Part shown: one piece after another, positions 1 through 7,702 of the stretch
Position numbering within the stretch: the stretch's first letter is position 1
How the letters are laid out: each line of letters opens with the position of its first letter
Assembly: GCF_002220095.1 (NCBI RefSeq)
Contig: NZ_CP022372.1
Coordinates: 2,762,501 to 2,826,500 of the forward strand
DNA: 64,000 bases
Source of the DNA: Bosea sp. AS-1
GTDB lineage: Bacteria > Pseudomonadota > Alphaproteobacteria > Rhizobiales > Beijerinckiaceae
Reading direction: 5' to 3'
The notes under the pieces: generated by a model
Databases searched by the model: none
The model's input: only the letters and a program-made list of their open reading frames with translations
Told to the model about the DNA's origin: nothing
Translations under genes and position numbers: made by a program

Positions 1-2
1 TC

Positions 3-353
3 TGCAACGTGGTCTATGACGGCGTCGGCAAGGACACCTTCATGAAGTCGCTCGACACGCTGAAGCCCTTCGGCCTGATGGTTTCCTTCGGCAATGCCTC
101 CGGCGCCGTCGAATCCTTCAACCTCGGCATCCTGGCCAGCAAGGGCTCGCTCTATGTGACCCGCCCGACGCTAGTCACCCACACCGCAAAGCGCGAGACC
201 ATAGTCGCGATGGCGAAGAACCTGTTCGACGCCGTGCTCTCCGGCAAGGTCAAGGTGCAGGTCAATGCCACCTTCCCGCTGAAGGACGCTGCCGAAGCTC
301 ATCGCGCCCTGGAATCGCGCGGTACGACCGGCTCCACGGTTCTGATTCCCTGA
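3..353 (+). CDS. Quinone oxidoreductase, zinc-free MDR family (3' end only)
   Basis: The gene enters from the left edge and only its last 116 codons are present. The visible part matches the C-terminal half of NADPH:quinone reductases of the medium-chain dehydrogenase/reductase family. It starts in the Rossmann-domain stretch VVYDGVGKDTF, continues through FGLMVSFGNASG, and closes with the family's typical ending (HRALESRGTTGSTVLIP). These enzymes reduce quinones with NADPH in the cytosol. The catalytic and cofactor-binding N-terminal half is outside the window, so the exact substrate cannot be judged. A strong intrinsic terminator follows about 50 bp downstream. Confidence 0.85.
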   Translation, partial: CNVVYDGVGKDTFMKSLDTLKPFGLMVSFGNASGAVESFNLGILASKGSLYVTRPTLVTHTAKRETIVAMAKNLFDAVLSGKVKVQVNATFPLKDAAEAHRALESRGTTGSTVLIP

Positions 354-404
354 CTCGCATCAGTCTCGGCAAATCCGAGCCCGATGTTCGGCAACGATCT
401 CGTT

Positions 405-432
405 ATGCGCCCGGTTTGCCGGGCGCATTTTT
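405..432 (+). terminator. Rho-independent terminator of the quinone oxidoreductase gene
   Basis: A perfect 10-bp stem (ATGCGCCCGG at 405-414, CCGGGCGCAT at 419-428) encloses the tetraloop TTTG and runs into a T tract at 428-432. It lies 52 bp past the stop codon of the upstream gene. Confidence 0.9.
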
Positions 433-463
433 GTTGGGCACGTGAATTTGTTGGGCACGTGAA
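430..463. repeat. Two tandem 17-bp direct repeats
   Basis: The unit TTTGTTGGGCACGTGAA occurs twice back to back (430-446 and 447-463), directly after the terminator. Each copy carries a CACGTG palindrome. It could be a duplicated regulator site or simple slippage; nothing in the sequence decides. Confidence 0.8.
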
Positions 464-530
464 CCTTTCGGCGAGATGCCGCGACGAATGAGCGCCAGCG
501 CAATGCTGACGTTCATTCAGGACGACGGTC

Positions 531-857
531 ATGTCGACCCGGTTTCAGGCAGTCATCTTTCTTCTGGGTATTGTAGGTCTTTCCGGCGTTGCGCTGGCAC
601 AGCAACTCCGGGGATGGCGCACGCAAGGCCCGGTTCCCGCCGCCATTCTGAAAGGGGCCGAGCTGGGGCGGGTTCGCGTTCCCGGTCCCGTGCGGCTGCG
701 CTACGCGGCGACGGATTGCGGTGCCGGCTTCTGCACCGAGCCGCCGAGGCAGGTCGGGCAGTCCGAGGTGGTCGCGGCCGCCGATGCCTGCAGCAGCCTC
801 GGCCCGGCGCGCGACCGCAACGGCCGGCCGGTCCGCCGCCTCTGCACCTTCAATTGA
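531..857 (+). CDS. Small secreted hypothetical protein with four cysteines
   Basis: A 108-residue protein not recognised as a known family. Residues 1-24 form a clear Sec signal peptide: a short positive start, the hydrophobic stretch AVIFLLGIVGLSGVALA, then cleavage before or at the AQQ. The mature part of about 85 residues contains four cysteines (in DCGAGFC, DAC and RLC), which suggests one or two disulphides in the periplasm. It is alone between the terminator at 405-432 and the convergent rimO. The start is chosen because the signal peptide begins there. Overlapping frames are open too, so coding is probable rather than certain. Confidence 0.55.
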   Translation: MSTRFQAVIFLLGIVGLSGVALAQQLRGWRTQGPVPAAILKGAELGRVRVPGPVRLRYAATDCGAGFCTEPPRQVGQSEVVAAADACSSLGPARDRNGRPVRRLCTFN

Positions 858-869
858 GAGCGGAACGCC

Positions 870-2228
870 TCAGACGGCGATGCCGTGGAGGTCGTAAGCG
901 TCGGCACGCTCGATCTTCACGGTGACGATGTCGCCCGGCCGCAAGGGGCGCCGGCTCGCGATATAGACATTGCCGTCGATCTCGGGCGCGTCCCATTTCG
1001 AGCGGCCCTTGGCGACGGTTGGCCCAGCCTCGTCGATGATGACCGGGATGCGCTTGCCCACGCGACCCTTGACGATGCGGGCGGAAATCTCGGCCTGCGC
1101 CTTCATGAAGCGGTGCCAGCGGGCTTCCTTCTCCTCCTCGGGGACGAGGGCGAAGCCGAGGTCGTTGGCGGGAGCACCCTTCACCGGCTCGTATTTGAAG
1201 CAGCCGACACGCTCCAGCTTCGCTTCCTTCAGCCAGTCGAGCAGGATCTCCATGTCCTCCTCGGTCTCGCCGGGGAAACCGACGATGAAGGTCGAGCGGA
1301 TGGCGAGATCCGGACAGATCTCGCGCCATTTCCGGATTCGGTCGAGCGTGCGGTCCTGATGGGCCGGGCGCTTCATCGCCTTGAGCACGTTGGGCGAAGC
1401 GTGCTGGAAGGGGATGTCGAGATAGGGCAGGACGATCCCTTCCTGCATCAGGGGGATGACCTCGTCGACATGCGGATAGGGGTAGACGTAGTGCAGGCGC
1501 ACCCACATCCCCATCTGGCCCAGTTCGCGGGCGAGCTCGAAGAAGCGGGTGCGGACCTCGCGGTCCTTCCACATCGAGGGCGCATACTTGATGTCGAGCC
1601 CGTAGGCGCTGGTGTCCTGCGAGATCACCAGCAGTTCCTTGACGCCGGCCTTGGCCAGCTTCTCGGCCTCGCGCAGCACATCGCCGATCGGCCGCGAGAC
1701 GAGGTCGCCGCGCAGCTTCGGGATGATGCAGAAGGTGCAGCGATTGTTGCAACCCTCTGAAATCTTGAGATAGGCATAGTGCCGTGGCGTCAGCTTCACG
1801 CCCTGGTCCGGCACGAGATCGATGAAGGGGTCGTGCTTCGGCGGTACGGCCTGATGGACGGCCGAGACGACGCTCTCATAGGCCTGCGGGCCGGTGATCG
1901 CGAGCACGTTCGGAAAGGCGTCGCGGATCTGCTCCGGCTCGGCGCCCATGCAGCCGGTGACGATGACCTTGCCGTTCTCGGCCATGGCCGAACCGATCGC
2001 CTCGAGCGATTCCGCCTTGGCAGAATCGAGGAAGCCGCAGGTGTTGACGATGACGAGGTCGGCACCGGAATGGCTCTTCGAGAGCTCGTAGCCCTCGGAG
2101 CGCAGCGAGGTGATGATCCGCTCGGAATCGACGAGCGCCTTGGGGCAACCCAGCGAAACGAAGGAGATTTTCGGCGCGACGGCGTTCATCGGCTGATGGC
2201 TTATGTCCAGCATGTCAGGAGGCGCCAA
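870..2228 (-). CDS. rimO: Ribosomal protein S12 methylthiotransferase RimO
   Basis: RimO is a radical-SAM methylthiotransferase that modifies an aspartate of ribosomal protein S12. The 452-residue product has the expected order. The N-terminal MTTase domain holds three cluster cysteines (C28 in [13 protein letters not shown]64 in NTCGF, C93 in TGCMG). The radical SAM domain has CNNRCTFC (C160, C164, C167), followed by [18 protein letters not shown]-like C-terminal segment ends in [14 protein letters not shown]. The [12 protein letters not shown] block separates RimO from MiaB. The start at 2228 gives about 18 residues before the conserved block; an internal ATG at 2189 is an equally possible start. 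It stands alone and its end faces the small secreted protein gene. Confidence 0.96.
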   Translation of the reverse strand: MAPPDMLDISHQPMNAVAPKISFVSLGCPKALVDSERIITSLRSEGYELSKSHSGADLVIVNTCGFLDSAKAESLEAIGSAMAENGKVIVTGCMGAEPEQIRDAFPNVLAITGPQAYESVVSAVHQAVPPKHDPFIDLVPDQGVKLTPRHYAYLKISEGCNNRCTFCIIPKLRGDLVSRPIGDVLREAEKLAKAGVKELLVISQDTSAYGLDIKYAPSMWKDREVRTRFFELARELGQMGMWVRLHYVYPYPHVDEVIPLMQEGIVLPYLDIPFQHASPNVLKAMKRPAHQDRTLDRIRKWREICPDLAIRSTFIVGFPGETEEDMEILLDWLKEAKLERVGCFKYEPVKGAPANDLGFALVPEEEKEARWHRFMKAQAEISARIVKGRVGKRIPVIIDEAGPTVAKGRSKWDAPEIDGNVYIASRRPLRPGDIVTVKIERADAYDLHGIAV

Positions 2229-2296
2229 CGCATCGCGGCGCGCGGGCGGCGCCTCCTTTGAACCTTTTCAGCCTGTTTGGCAATCCAAACGAGCGT

Positions 2297-3163
2297 TCAG
2301 CCCGCCGGGCCGGTCGCCACCGGCCGCTCGGGATCCTGCGTCCAGTCGGTCATCGAGCCATCGTAGAGCGCGACCTCGTCACGACCGAGGAGCTCGGACA
2401 GCACGAACCAGTTCGCCGCGGCCGAATGGCCGGTGTTGCAGTAGGAGACGGCCGGCCCTTGCGGCACCACGGCGAAGAGTTTTTCCAATTCGGCCCGGGA
2501 CTTGAGCTTGCCTGTGCCGGGCTCGAAGGCGCCGGCGTAGTCGCGCGGGATCGCGCCGGGGATGTGGCCGCCGCGCGTCGCCTCGGCCGCCTTCTCGCGG
2601 CCCTCGAAATAGCTCGGGCCACGCGCATCGACGAGGCTCGCCTGCTTGCTGCGCGCGGCGATCAGGGTCGCGTCGGTTGTGCTCCGCAACTGCTGCTGCG
2701 CGACGACCGGGTAGGGCGCCGCGCTCCTCGGCCGCGACGGGCCGCTCTCGACCGGGCGCTTCGCATCGCTCGTCCAGCCCTTGAAGCCGCCGTCGAGAAT
2801 GGCCTGCTGGCCGTGACCGATGAACTTGAGCGTCCAGTAGACGCGCGCCGCCGCGGCGAAGTCGGTCGCTGCCGTGCCGGCCGGGACGATGACGATCTCG
2901 TCATGCGGCTTGATGCCGAGGCGGCCGGCCAGAGCGGCGAGATGGTCGGTGGGCGGCAGCATGCCCGGCGCGTTGCCGACCCTGGCGCGCCAGCCATCGG
3001 CGGCATAGTCGGAATGGACGGCGCCGGGGATGTGGCTAGCCTCGAAGGCTTCGCGGCCGCCATCCGCGGCGGTGCGGATGTCGATGATGACGAGATTGTC
3101 GTCGCCGAGCCGGGCGGCGAGGGCGTCCGGCGCGATCAGTCCTGCGAGTGCGGGCTGGCTCAT
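2297..3163 (-). CDS. Tandem-rhodanese sulfurtransferase (SseA/TST-like)
   Basis: A 288-residue protein made of two rhodanese domains (about 8-135 and 160-285). It is a thiosulfate or 3-mercaptopyruvate sulfurtransferase acting in the cytosol. The C-terminal domain carries the persulfide cysteine, C242, in the loop YCNTGHSAA, and the characteristic DARGPSYFEG and HIPGAIPRDYA motifs. In the N-terminal domain the matching loop reads PAGTAAT without cysteine, so that domain is the usual inactive one. The active loop CNTGHS is neither the CGSGVT of mercaptopyruvate enzymes nor the CRKGVT of classical rhodanese, so the sulfur donor is left open. It overlaps the upstream osmC-like gene by 4 bp, suggesting co-translation. 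Confidence 0.88.
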   Translation of the reverse strand: MSQPALAGLIAPDALAARLGDDNLVIIDIRTAADGGREAFEASHIPGAVHSDYAADGWRARVGNAPGMLPPTDHLAALAGRLGIKPHDEIVIVPAGTAATDFAAAARVYWTLKFIGHGQQAILDGGFKGWTSDAKRPVESGPSRPRSAAPYPVVAQQQLRSTTDATLIAARSKQASLVDARGPSYFEGREKAAEATRGGHIPGAIPRDYAGAFEPGTGKLKSRAELEKLFAVVPQGPAVSYCNTGHSAAANWFVLSELLGRDEVALYDGSMTDWTQDPERPVATGPAG

Positions 3164-3597
3164 GCAGCGTCGTCCTTCTGCAATTCGTCGATCACGTCGA
3201 GGTCGTAGCTCATCTCGGCGGTTGCCCCGAGCATGATCGAAGCGGAACAGTATTTTTCCTTCGACAATGTGACGGCCCGCTCGGCCTTGGCCCGCGACAG
3301 GCCCTTGCCGGAGATCCGGTAATGCAGGTGGATCTTCGTGAAGACCTTGGGGTCGGTCGTGGCGCGCTCGGCCTCGACCTCGACCTCGCAGCCGGTCACC
3401 GCCTCGCGACCCTTCTTGAGGATGCTGACGACGTCGAAGCCGGTGCAGCCGGCAAGTCCGATCAGCAGCATCTCCATCGGCCGGATGCCGATATTGCGGC
3501 CACCATATTCAGGGGCGCCGTCCATCATCACGGCATGGCCGCTGCCGGCCTCGCCCATGAAGGCCATGCCTTCCACCCATTTCGCGCGTGCCTTCAT
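3160..3597 (-). CDS. OsmC family peroxiredoxin-like protein
   Basis: The 145-residue product has the OsmC/Ohr fold signature. It has the PMEMLLIGLAGCTGFD helix with C51 and the later KEKYCS with C117, the two cysteines that form the redox pair reducing organic hydroperoxides. Residue order and length suit the YhfA/OsmC branch rather than Ohr. Its stop codon overlaps the ATG of the downstream sulfurtransferase gene (ATGA), which points to a thiol or sulfur-stress operon. The substrate is not determined by the sequence. Confidence 0.9.
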   Translation of the reverse strand: MKARAKWVEGMAFMGEAGSGHAVMMDGAPEYGGRNIGIRPMEMLLIGLAGCTGFDVVSILKKGREAVTGCEVEVEAERATTDPKVFTKIHLHYRISGKGLSRAKAERAVTLSKEKYCSASIMLGATAEMSYDLDVIDELQKDDAA

Positions 3598-3717
3598 CGC
3601 GATCTCCCATACCGATCGAGGACCGCCGCTTTCGCTGCGGCGGGATTCGGAGGCGGAGGCTATGGCATCGCGCGGAAAAGTGGAAACCGGTTTTCGAGGC
3701 TGCCGGATCGGCCAGGA

Positions 3718-4467
3718 TCAGGGTCCGACGAGCTGCCCGCCGTCGACGACGATGCTCTGGGCCGTGACCCAGCTCGCCTTGTCGGAGGCGAGGAAGAGCA
3801 CGACTTCGGCGATCTCCTCGGGTTTGCCCATCCGGCCGAAGGGGATGTTGGCCAGCGTCGCCTGATAGAGCGTGGGGTTCGAGGTCTTGCGGTCCTCCCA
3901 GGTGCCGCCCGGGAACTCGATCGAGCCGGGCGCGACGCAGTTCACCCGGATGCCCTGCCGCGACAGCATCTTCGCCTGGCTCGCCGTATAGTGCATCACC
4001 GCCGCCTTGATCGCGCCGTAGGGCGCCGCGCGCGACGAGGCTCGCAGGGCCGAGATCGACGAGACATTCACGATCGACGAGCCCGGCTTCATGTGGGGGA
4101 TCGCGGCGTGGCTGCCGCGGACGATCGCCATCATGTCGATGTCGAACGAGGCAGCCCAGCCTTCCTCGTCGTCCGTCTGGCCGAAGCCGGAGGCGTTGTT
4201 GACGAGGACGTCCAGCCCGTCGAGAGCCTTCACGGCCTCGGGCACATAGGCGGCGATCGCACCCGCGTCGGCGAGATCGACGCTGGCCGCGTGAGCCGTG
4301 ACGCCGAGCGCCTCGATCTCCCGGCGCGTCGCCTCGAGCGGACCGGCTCCCCGGGCGCAGATCGAGACGGAGGCACCGCCCGCTGCGAAGCCCAGCGCGA
4401 TGGAGCGTCCGATGCCGCGGCTGCCTCCCATCACGATCACGCGCTTGCCGGTGAATTCCTTGGCCAT
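3718..4467 (-). CDS. Short-chain dehydrogenase/reductase (SDR)
   Basis: A 249-residue classical SDR. The NAD(P) site is MGGSRGIG (residues 13-20), followed by VNNASG and the catalytic serine in NVSSISAL with YGAIK as the YxxxK pair. The C-terminal ASDKASWVTAQSIVVDGGQ is the usual subunit-contact end. An arginine directly after the GGS motif suggests NADPH preference. The substrate cannot be told from the sequence. It is a single gene on the minus strand. The 120 bp between it and osmC contains a 7-bp GC hairpin (3623-3643) without a T tract. Confidence 0.9.
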   Translation of the reverse strand: MAKEFTGKRVIVMGGSRGIGRSIALGFAAGGASVSICARGAGPLEATRREIEALGVTAHAASVDLADAGAIAAYVPEAVKALDGLDVLVNNASGFGQTDDEEGWAASFDIDMMAIVRGSHAAIPHMKPGSSIVNVSSISALRASSRAAPYGAIKAAVMHYTASQAKMLSRQGIRVNCVAPGSIEFPGGTWEDRKTSNPTLYQATLANIPFGRMGKPEEIAEVVLFLASDKASWVTAQSIVVDGGQLVGP

Positions 4468-4728
4468 GCGGGCATTTCCTTCCTGATAGCGTAGGGCATC
4501 CTTATAGCGGTTGCGACGGGGGCGGTCTCAGGTGCGGCCGGCATGGCTGCCATCCCTCCGGTTCGCGGTTGGAGTGTAAGGCTCGTCGCCCGGGCGCTCT
4601 CGAAGTGGTACGATCGCTGCGATAGATTCCCCTGGCAAACGCGATTGGGGGTTGTCGCAGTCGACAAGGGCGGGAGCGGGGAGCCGCGCGAAGCCGCCAT
4701 CGGATCAAGAGGTGTCGCCCTGAGAGCG

Positions 4729-5241
4729 ATGATCGAAGACGCGCTGCGCAGCAACTGGAAGAGCCTTTTTTCCTATGCGCTGCGCCTGACCGACAATCCC
4801 GACGCTGCCGCGGACCTGGTCCAGTCCTGCGCCCTCAAGGCCCTCGGGAACCGGGGCGCGCAGCCGCGCCCGGAAGCGGTTCGCGCCTGGCTGTTCACGA
4901 TCGTCCGCAACAGCTGGATCGACAGTTATCGCCGCGACCATCGCCGCGACGAGGAGGCGGATACCGGATCGGCGCCGAATGGCTTCGACCACCGCTATGA
5001 CGACGGCATCATCGCGGAGATCACCGTGCGGCAGGCGTTGAGGCAGATCGCACCGACCCATCGCGAGATCATCGAACTGGTCGATCTGGCCGGTTTCCGC
5101 TATGGCGAGGTCGCATCCATCCTGGGCGTACCGCAAGGAACGATCATGAGCCGGCTGAGCCGGGCGAGGCAGGCCCTGCTGGCCGTGATCGAGCGCGAGA
5201 ACCTGCGCCCGATCGAGTCGAGACGCCGACATGCACAGTGA
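4729..5241 (+). CDS. ECF-type RNA polymerase sigma factor
   Basis: A 170-residue sigma-70 family factor with only regions 2 and 4. Region 2 spans about 12-70 (SYALRLTDNPDAAADLVQ, RAWLFTIVRNSWIDSYRR). Region 4 spans about 100-155 (LRQIAPTHREIIELVDLAGFRYGEVASILGVPQGTIMSRLSRAR). The reading frame stays open upstream to 4543, but the family's conserved start lies at the ATG at 4729, so this is taken as the start. It overlaps the downstream anti-sigma gene by 11 bp and is followed by sulfite dehydrogenase genes. This layout resembles the sulfite-responsive RpoE4 locus of Sinorhizobium meliloti. By that comparison it probably activates its own operon when sulfite or a related signal is present; this is inference. 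Confidence 0.92.
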   Translation: MIEDALRSNWKSLFSYALRLTDNPDAAADLVQSCALKALGNRGAQPRPEAVRAWLFTIVRNSWIDSYRRDHRRDEEADTGSAPNGFDHRYDDGIIAEITVRQALRQIAPTHREIIELVDLAGFRYGEVASILGVPQGTIMSRLSRARQALLAVIERENLRPIESRRRHAQ

Positions 5242-6031
5242 AACGTCAGCTTCGGGCGAGACGGTCTCCTGGGACAGGTTGAGCGCCTATGTCGACGACG
5301 AGCTTTCGCCGAATGAGGCGGCCGATGTCGCCGCGGCGGTCGCGCGTGATCCCAGGCTCGCCGAACAGGTCGCGACGTTGTCGCGGCTGCGCGCCGTGAC
5401 ACGTCGCCTGCCGTCCGAAGCTGCGGCGCCGGCCCTGGTGCTGCCGCGGCGCCGGCGTCCGGGGGTGGCCTTGCTCATCGCCGCCAGTCTGGCGCTCGCG
5501 GCCTGCCTCGGCCTTTTTGTACTGCGTTCCGTCGAGCCTGCGGCGACGCCCGATGCGGGCCTGACTGCTGCGGTCGCGGCGCATCGGCACTGGATCGACG
5601 CGCGCCCGGCCGACGCGCCGGCGCCGCGCGTCCAGGTCGATCTCGCCGCCGCGCGCAGTCGGCACCTTCCCGATCTCAGCGCCTCCGCGCTCGAACTCGG
5701 CTATCTGTCGCTTGATCCGACATCGCGCGATGGAGGGCTTCTGGCCGGCTATCGCGGCCCGCATGGCTGCCGGCTCGGCCTCTGGATGGCTCCTCATTCG
5801 CGGCAGTGGGGTGACACGCCGGCGGCGAGCGACCGCGATGGCCTGCGCATCCGCGCCTGGAGCACGGCAGAGGCCGACTACGCGCTGCTCAGCCGCGGCA
5901 TGGATCCGGCGCGGCTCGACCGTCTGGCCGATCTGATCGCGAAGCTGATCCGCCAGCAGCAGGCGCCGAGCGAGGAGCTGGTCGCGGCCCTCAGGGAGGT
6001 GCCGAAGATCGGCGAGCCCTGCGGAGCCTGA
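5231..6031 (+). CDS. Membrane-bound anti-sigma factor
   Basis: A 266-residue protein with a cytosolic N-terminal domain typical of anti-sigma factors (WDRLSAYVDDELSPNEAADVAAAVARDPRLAEQVATL). It has one transmembrane helix at about 78-98 (GVALLIAASLALAACLGLFVL) and a periplasmic C-terminal part of about 165 residues that would sense the signal. The HxxxCxxC zinc motif of ZAS anti-sigma factors is absent. The 11-bp overlap with the sigma gene implies coupled, roughly equal production. It presumably holds the ECF sigma factor inactive at the membrane. Confidence 0.88.
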   Translation: MHSETSASGETVSWDRLSAYVDDELSPNEAADVAAAVARDPRLAEQVATLSRLRAVTRRLPSEAAAPALVLPRRRRPGVALLIAASLALAACLGLFVLRSVEPAATPDAGLTAAVAAHRHWIDARPADAPAPRVQVDLAAARSRHLPDLSASALELGYLSLDPTSRDGGLLAGYRGPHGCRLGLWMAPHSRQWGDTPAASDRDGLRIRAWSTAEADYALLSRGMDPARLDRLADLIAKLIRQQQAPSEELVAALREVPKIGEPCGA

Positions 6032-6113
6032 TCGCGGGTTTTCTCGAGATGGAATAAATCGACGCTCCTGCGCGTCTTTGTCTTTCGAGGAATGTGTCCT
6101 CGGGAGAAATGCC

Positions 6114-7328
6114 ATGTTGAACAGACGACAGATGCTGACATCTGCCGGGAGGGCCGCATTGGGGCTGGGAGCCGTCGCGATCGGCGGTTCGCGATTCTCG
6201 GCCTTCGCCACCGAAACCGTCAAGCTGCCCTTCGAGAATGGTGAGCGCGAGCTCGTCAAGGTGCCCGGCAAGCGCCCCCTGATCCAGCAGACCGCGCGGC
6301 CGCCGCAGCTCGAGACGCCGTTCTCGGTTTTCAACGAGGGTGTCATCACACCCAACGATGCGTTCTTCGTGCGCTATCATCTCGCGGACATCCCGCTGGA
6401 GATCGACCCGGACAAGTTTCGGCTCGAGGTGAAGGGCAAGGTGGCGAAGCCGCTGTCGCTGTCGCTGCGTGAGCTGAAGAGCATGCCCGCCGTCGAGATC
6501 GTCGCCGTCAACCAGTGCTCCGGCAATAGCCGCGGCTTCGTCGAACCGCGTGTGGCGGGCGGCCAGCTCGGCAATGGTGCGATGGGCAATGCGCGCTGGC
6601 GCGGCGTTTCGTTGAAGACCGTGCTGGAGAAGGCCGGTGTCCAGGCGGGAGCCGTGCAGGTGGCCTTCGCCGGACTCGACGGTCCGGCTGCGCCCGATAC
6701 GCCCGACTTTACCAAGGCGCTCGCGCTCGACCACGCTCGCGATGGCGAAGTGATGCTCGCCTATGCCATGAACGGGACGGATCTCCCCTGGCTCAACGGC
6801 TATCCGCTGCGCCTGGTCGTGCCGGGCTATTACGGCACCTATTGGGTCAAGCACCTCAACGAGATCACGGTGCTCGACAAGGAGCTCGACAGCTTCTGGA
6901 TGAAGACGGCCTACCGGATTCCCGACAATGACTGCGCCTGCGTCGAGCCGGGGAAATCGCCGACGGCGACGATTCCGATCAACCGTTTCAACGTCCGCTC
7001 CTTCATCACCAATGTGCTGGACGGCGCGAAGGTGAAAGCTGGCGAGGTGGCGCTGCGCGGCATCGCCTTCGACGGCGGCTCCGGCATCGCCGAGGTCCAG
7101 GTTTCCGGCGACGGCGGCAAGTCCTGGGTCAAGGCCAGCCTCGGCCAGGACCTGGGCAAGTACTCCTTCCGCGAATGGAAGGCGAATGTCGCTGTCGCTG
7201 CCGGCGAGCAGAAGCTGATGGTCAAGGCGACCAACGCCAAGGGCCAGACCCAGCCGATGCAGCCGCTCTGGAACCCGTCCGGCTACATGCGCAACGTCGT
7301 CGAGACGACGCGCGTCATGGCGGCGTGA
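6114..7328 (+). CDS. Tat-exported sulfite dehydrogenase, molybdopterin subunit (SorA/SorT-like)
   Basis: This periplasmic enzyme oxidises sulfite to sulfate and passes electrons to a c-type cytochrome. The 404-residue product begins with a twin-arginine signal (MLNRRQMLTSAGRAALGLGA). The sulfite-oxidase fold follows, with NDAFFVRYHL and the molybdenum-ligand cysteine C135 in VNQCSGNSRGF. The C-terminal dimerisation domain covers about 270-400. The ATG at 6114 is preferred because GGGAGA sits 6 bp upstream and it places the RR motif at the N-terminus. A short overlap-free gap leads to the cytochrome gene (7340). Sigma, anti-sigma, enzyme and cytochrome look like one operon. SorA versus SorT subtype is not resolved. 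Confidence 0.92.
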   Translation: MLNRRQMLTSAGRAALGLGAVAIGGSRFSAFATETVKLPFENGERELVKVPGKRPLIQQTARPPQLETPFSVFNEGVITPNDAFFVRYHLADIPLEIDPDKFRLEVKGKVAKPLSLSLRELKSMPAVEIVAVNQCSGNSRGFVEPRVAGGQLGNGAMGNARWRGVSLKTVLEKAGVQAGAVQVAFAGLDGPAAPDTPDFTKALALDHARDGEVMLAYAMNGTDLPWLNGYPLRLVVPGYYGTYWVKHLNEITVLDKELDSFWMKTAYRIPDNDCACVEPGKSPTATIPINRFNVRSFITNVLDGAKVKAGEVALRGIAFDGGSGIAEVQVSGDGGKSWVKASLGQDLGKYSFREWKANVAVAAGEQKLMVKATNAKGQTQPMQPLWNPSGYMRNVVETTRVMAA

Positions 7329-7339
7329 GGGAGATTGTC

Positions 7340-7663
7340 ATGTCCATGATCACCCGTTCCCGCGCGCTCGGCGCCGCGTTCGTCCTGGCGCTCGGCTTTG
7401 CCGTTCCCGCGCTCGCCGCTCCGAAGACCTACAAGCTTCCGGACGAGACGGCGACGTTCAAGCCCGGTCCCGAGCCCGGCTTCGAGGCCGCAAAAAACAA
7501 CTGCACGGCCTGCCATTCGACCGACTACATCAACTACCAGCCGGGCAAGAAGGGCCATGCCTTCTGGGAGGCCGAGGTCCAGAAGATGATCAAGGTCTAC
7601 AAGGCGCCGATCGACGAGAAGGACGCCAAGGCCATCGCCGAGTATCTCGGCCAAACCTATTGA
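7340..7663 (+). CDS. Small monohaem c-type cytochrome, sulfite dehydrogenase partner (SorB-like)
   Basis: A 107-residue protein with a Sec signal peptide (residues 1-27, ending VPALAA) and one haem c site, CTACH at 55-59. The rest is short, with EAEVQKMIKVYKAP providing methionine M77 as a possible sixth ligand. Position 11 bp behind the sulfite dehydrogenase gene identifies it as the electron acceptor subunit. The open frame extends upstream into the dehydrogenase gene, but the ATG at 7340 fits the signal peptide. A hairpin at 7669-7698 ends the operon. Confidence 0.9.
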   Translation: MSMITRSRALGAAFVLALGFAVPALAAPKTYKLPDETATFKPGPEPGFEAAKNNCTACHSTDYINYQPGKKGHAFWEAEVQKMIKVYKAPIDEKDAKAIAEYLGQTY

Positions 7664-7668
7664 GCGAG

Positions 7669-7698
7669 GGGCGCCTCTTGCCCCGGCACGAGGCGCCC
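7669..7698. terminator. Probable bidirectional terminator hairpin
   Basis: A 9-bp perfect stem (GGGCGCCTC at 7669-7677, GAGGCGCCC at 7690-7698) with a 12-nt loop sits in the 39 bp between two convergent genes. There is no good T tract. Confidence 0.55.
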
Positions 7699-7702
7699 TG
7701 CT

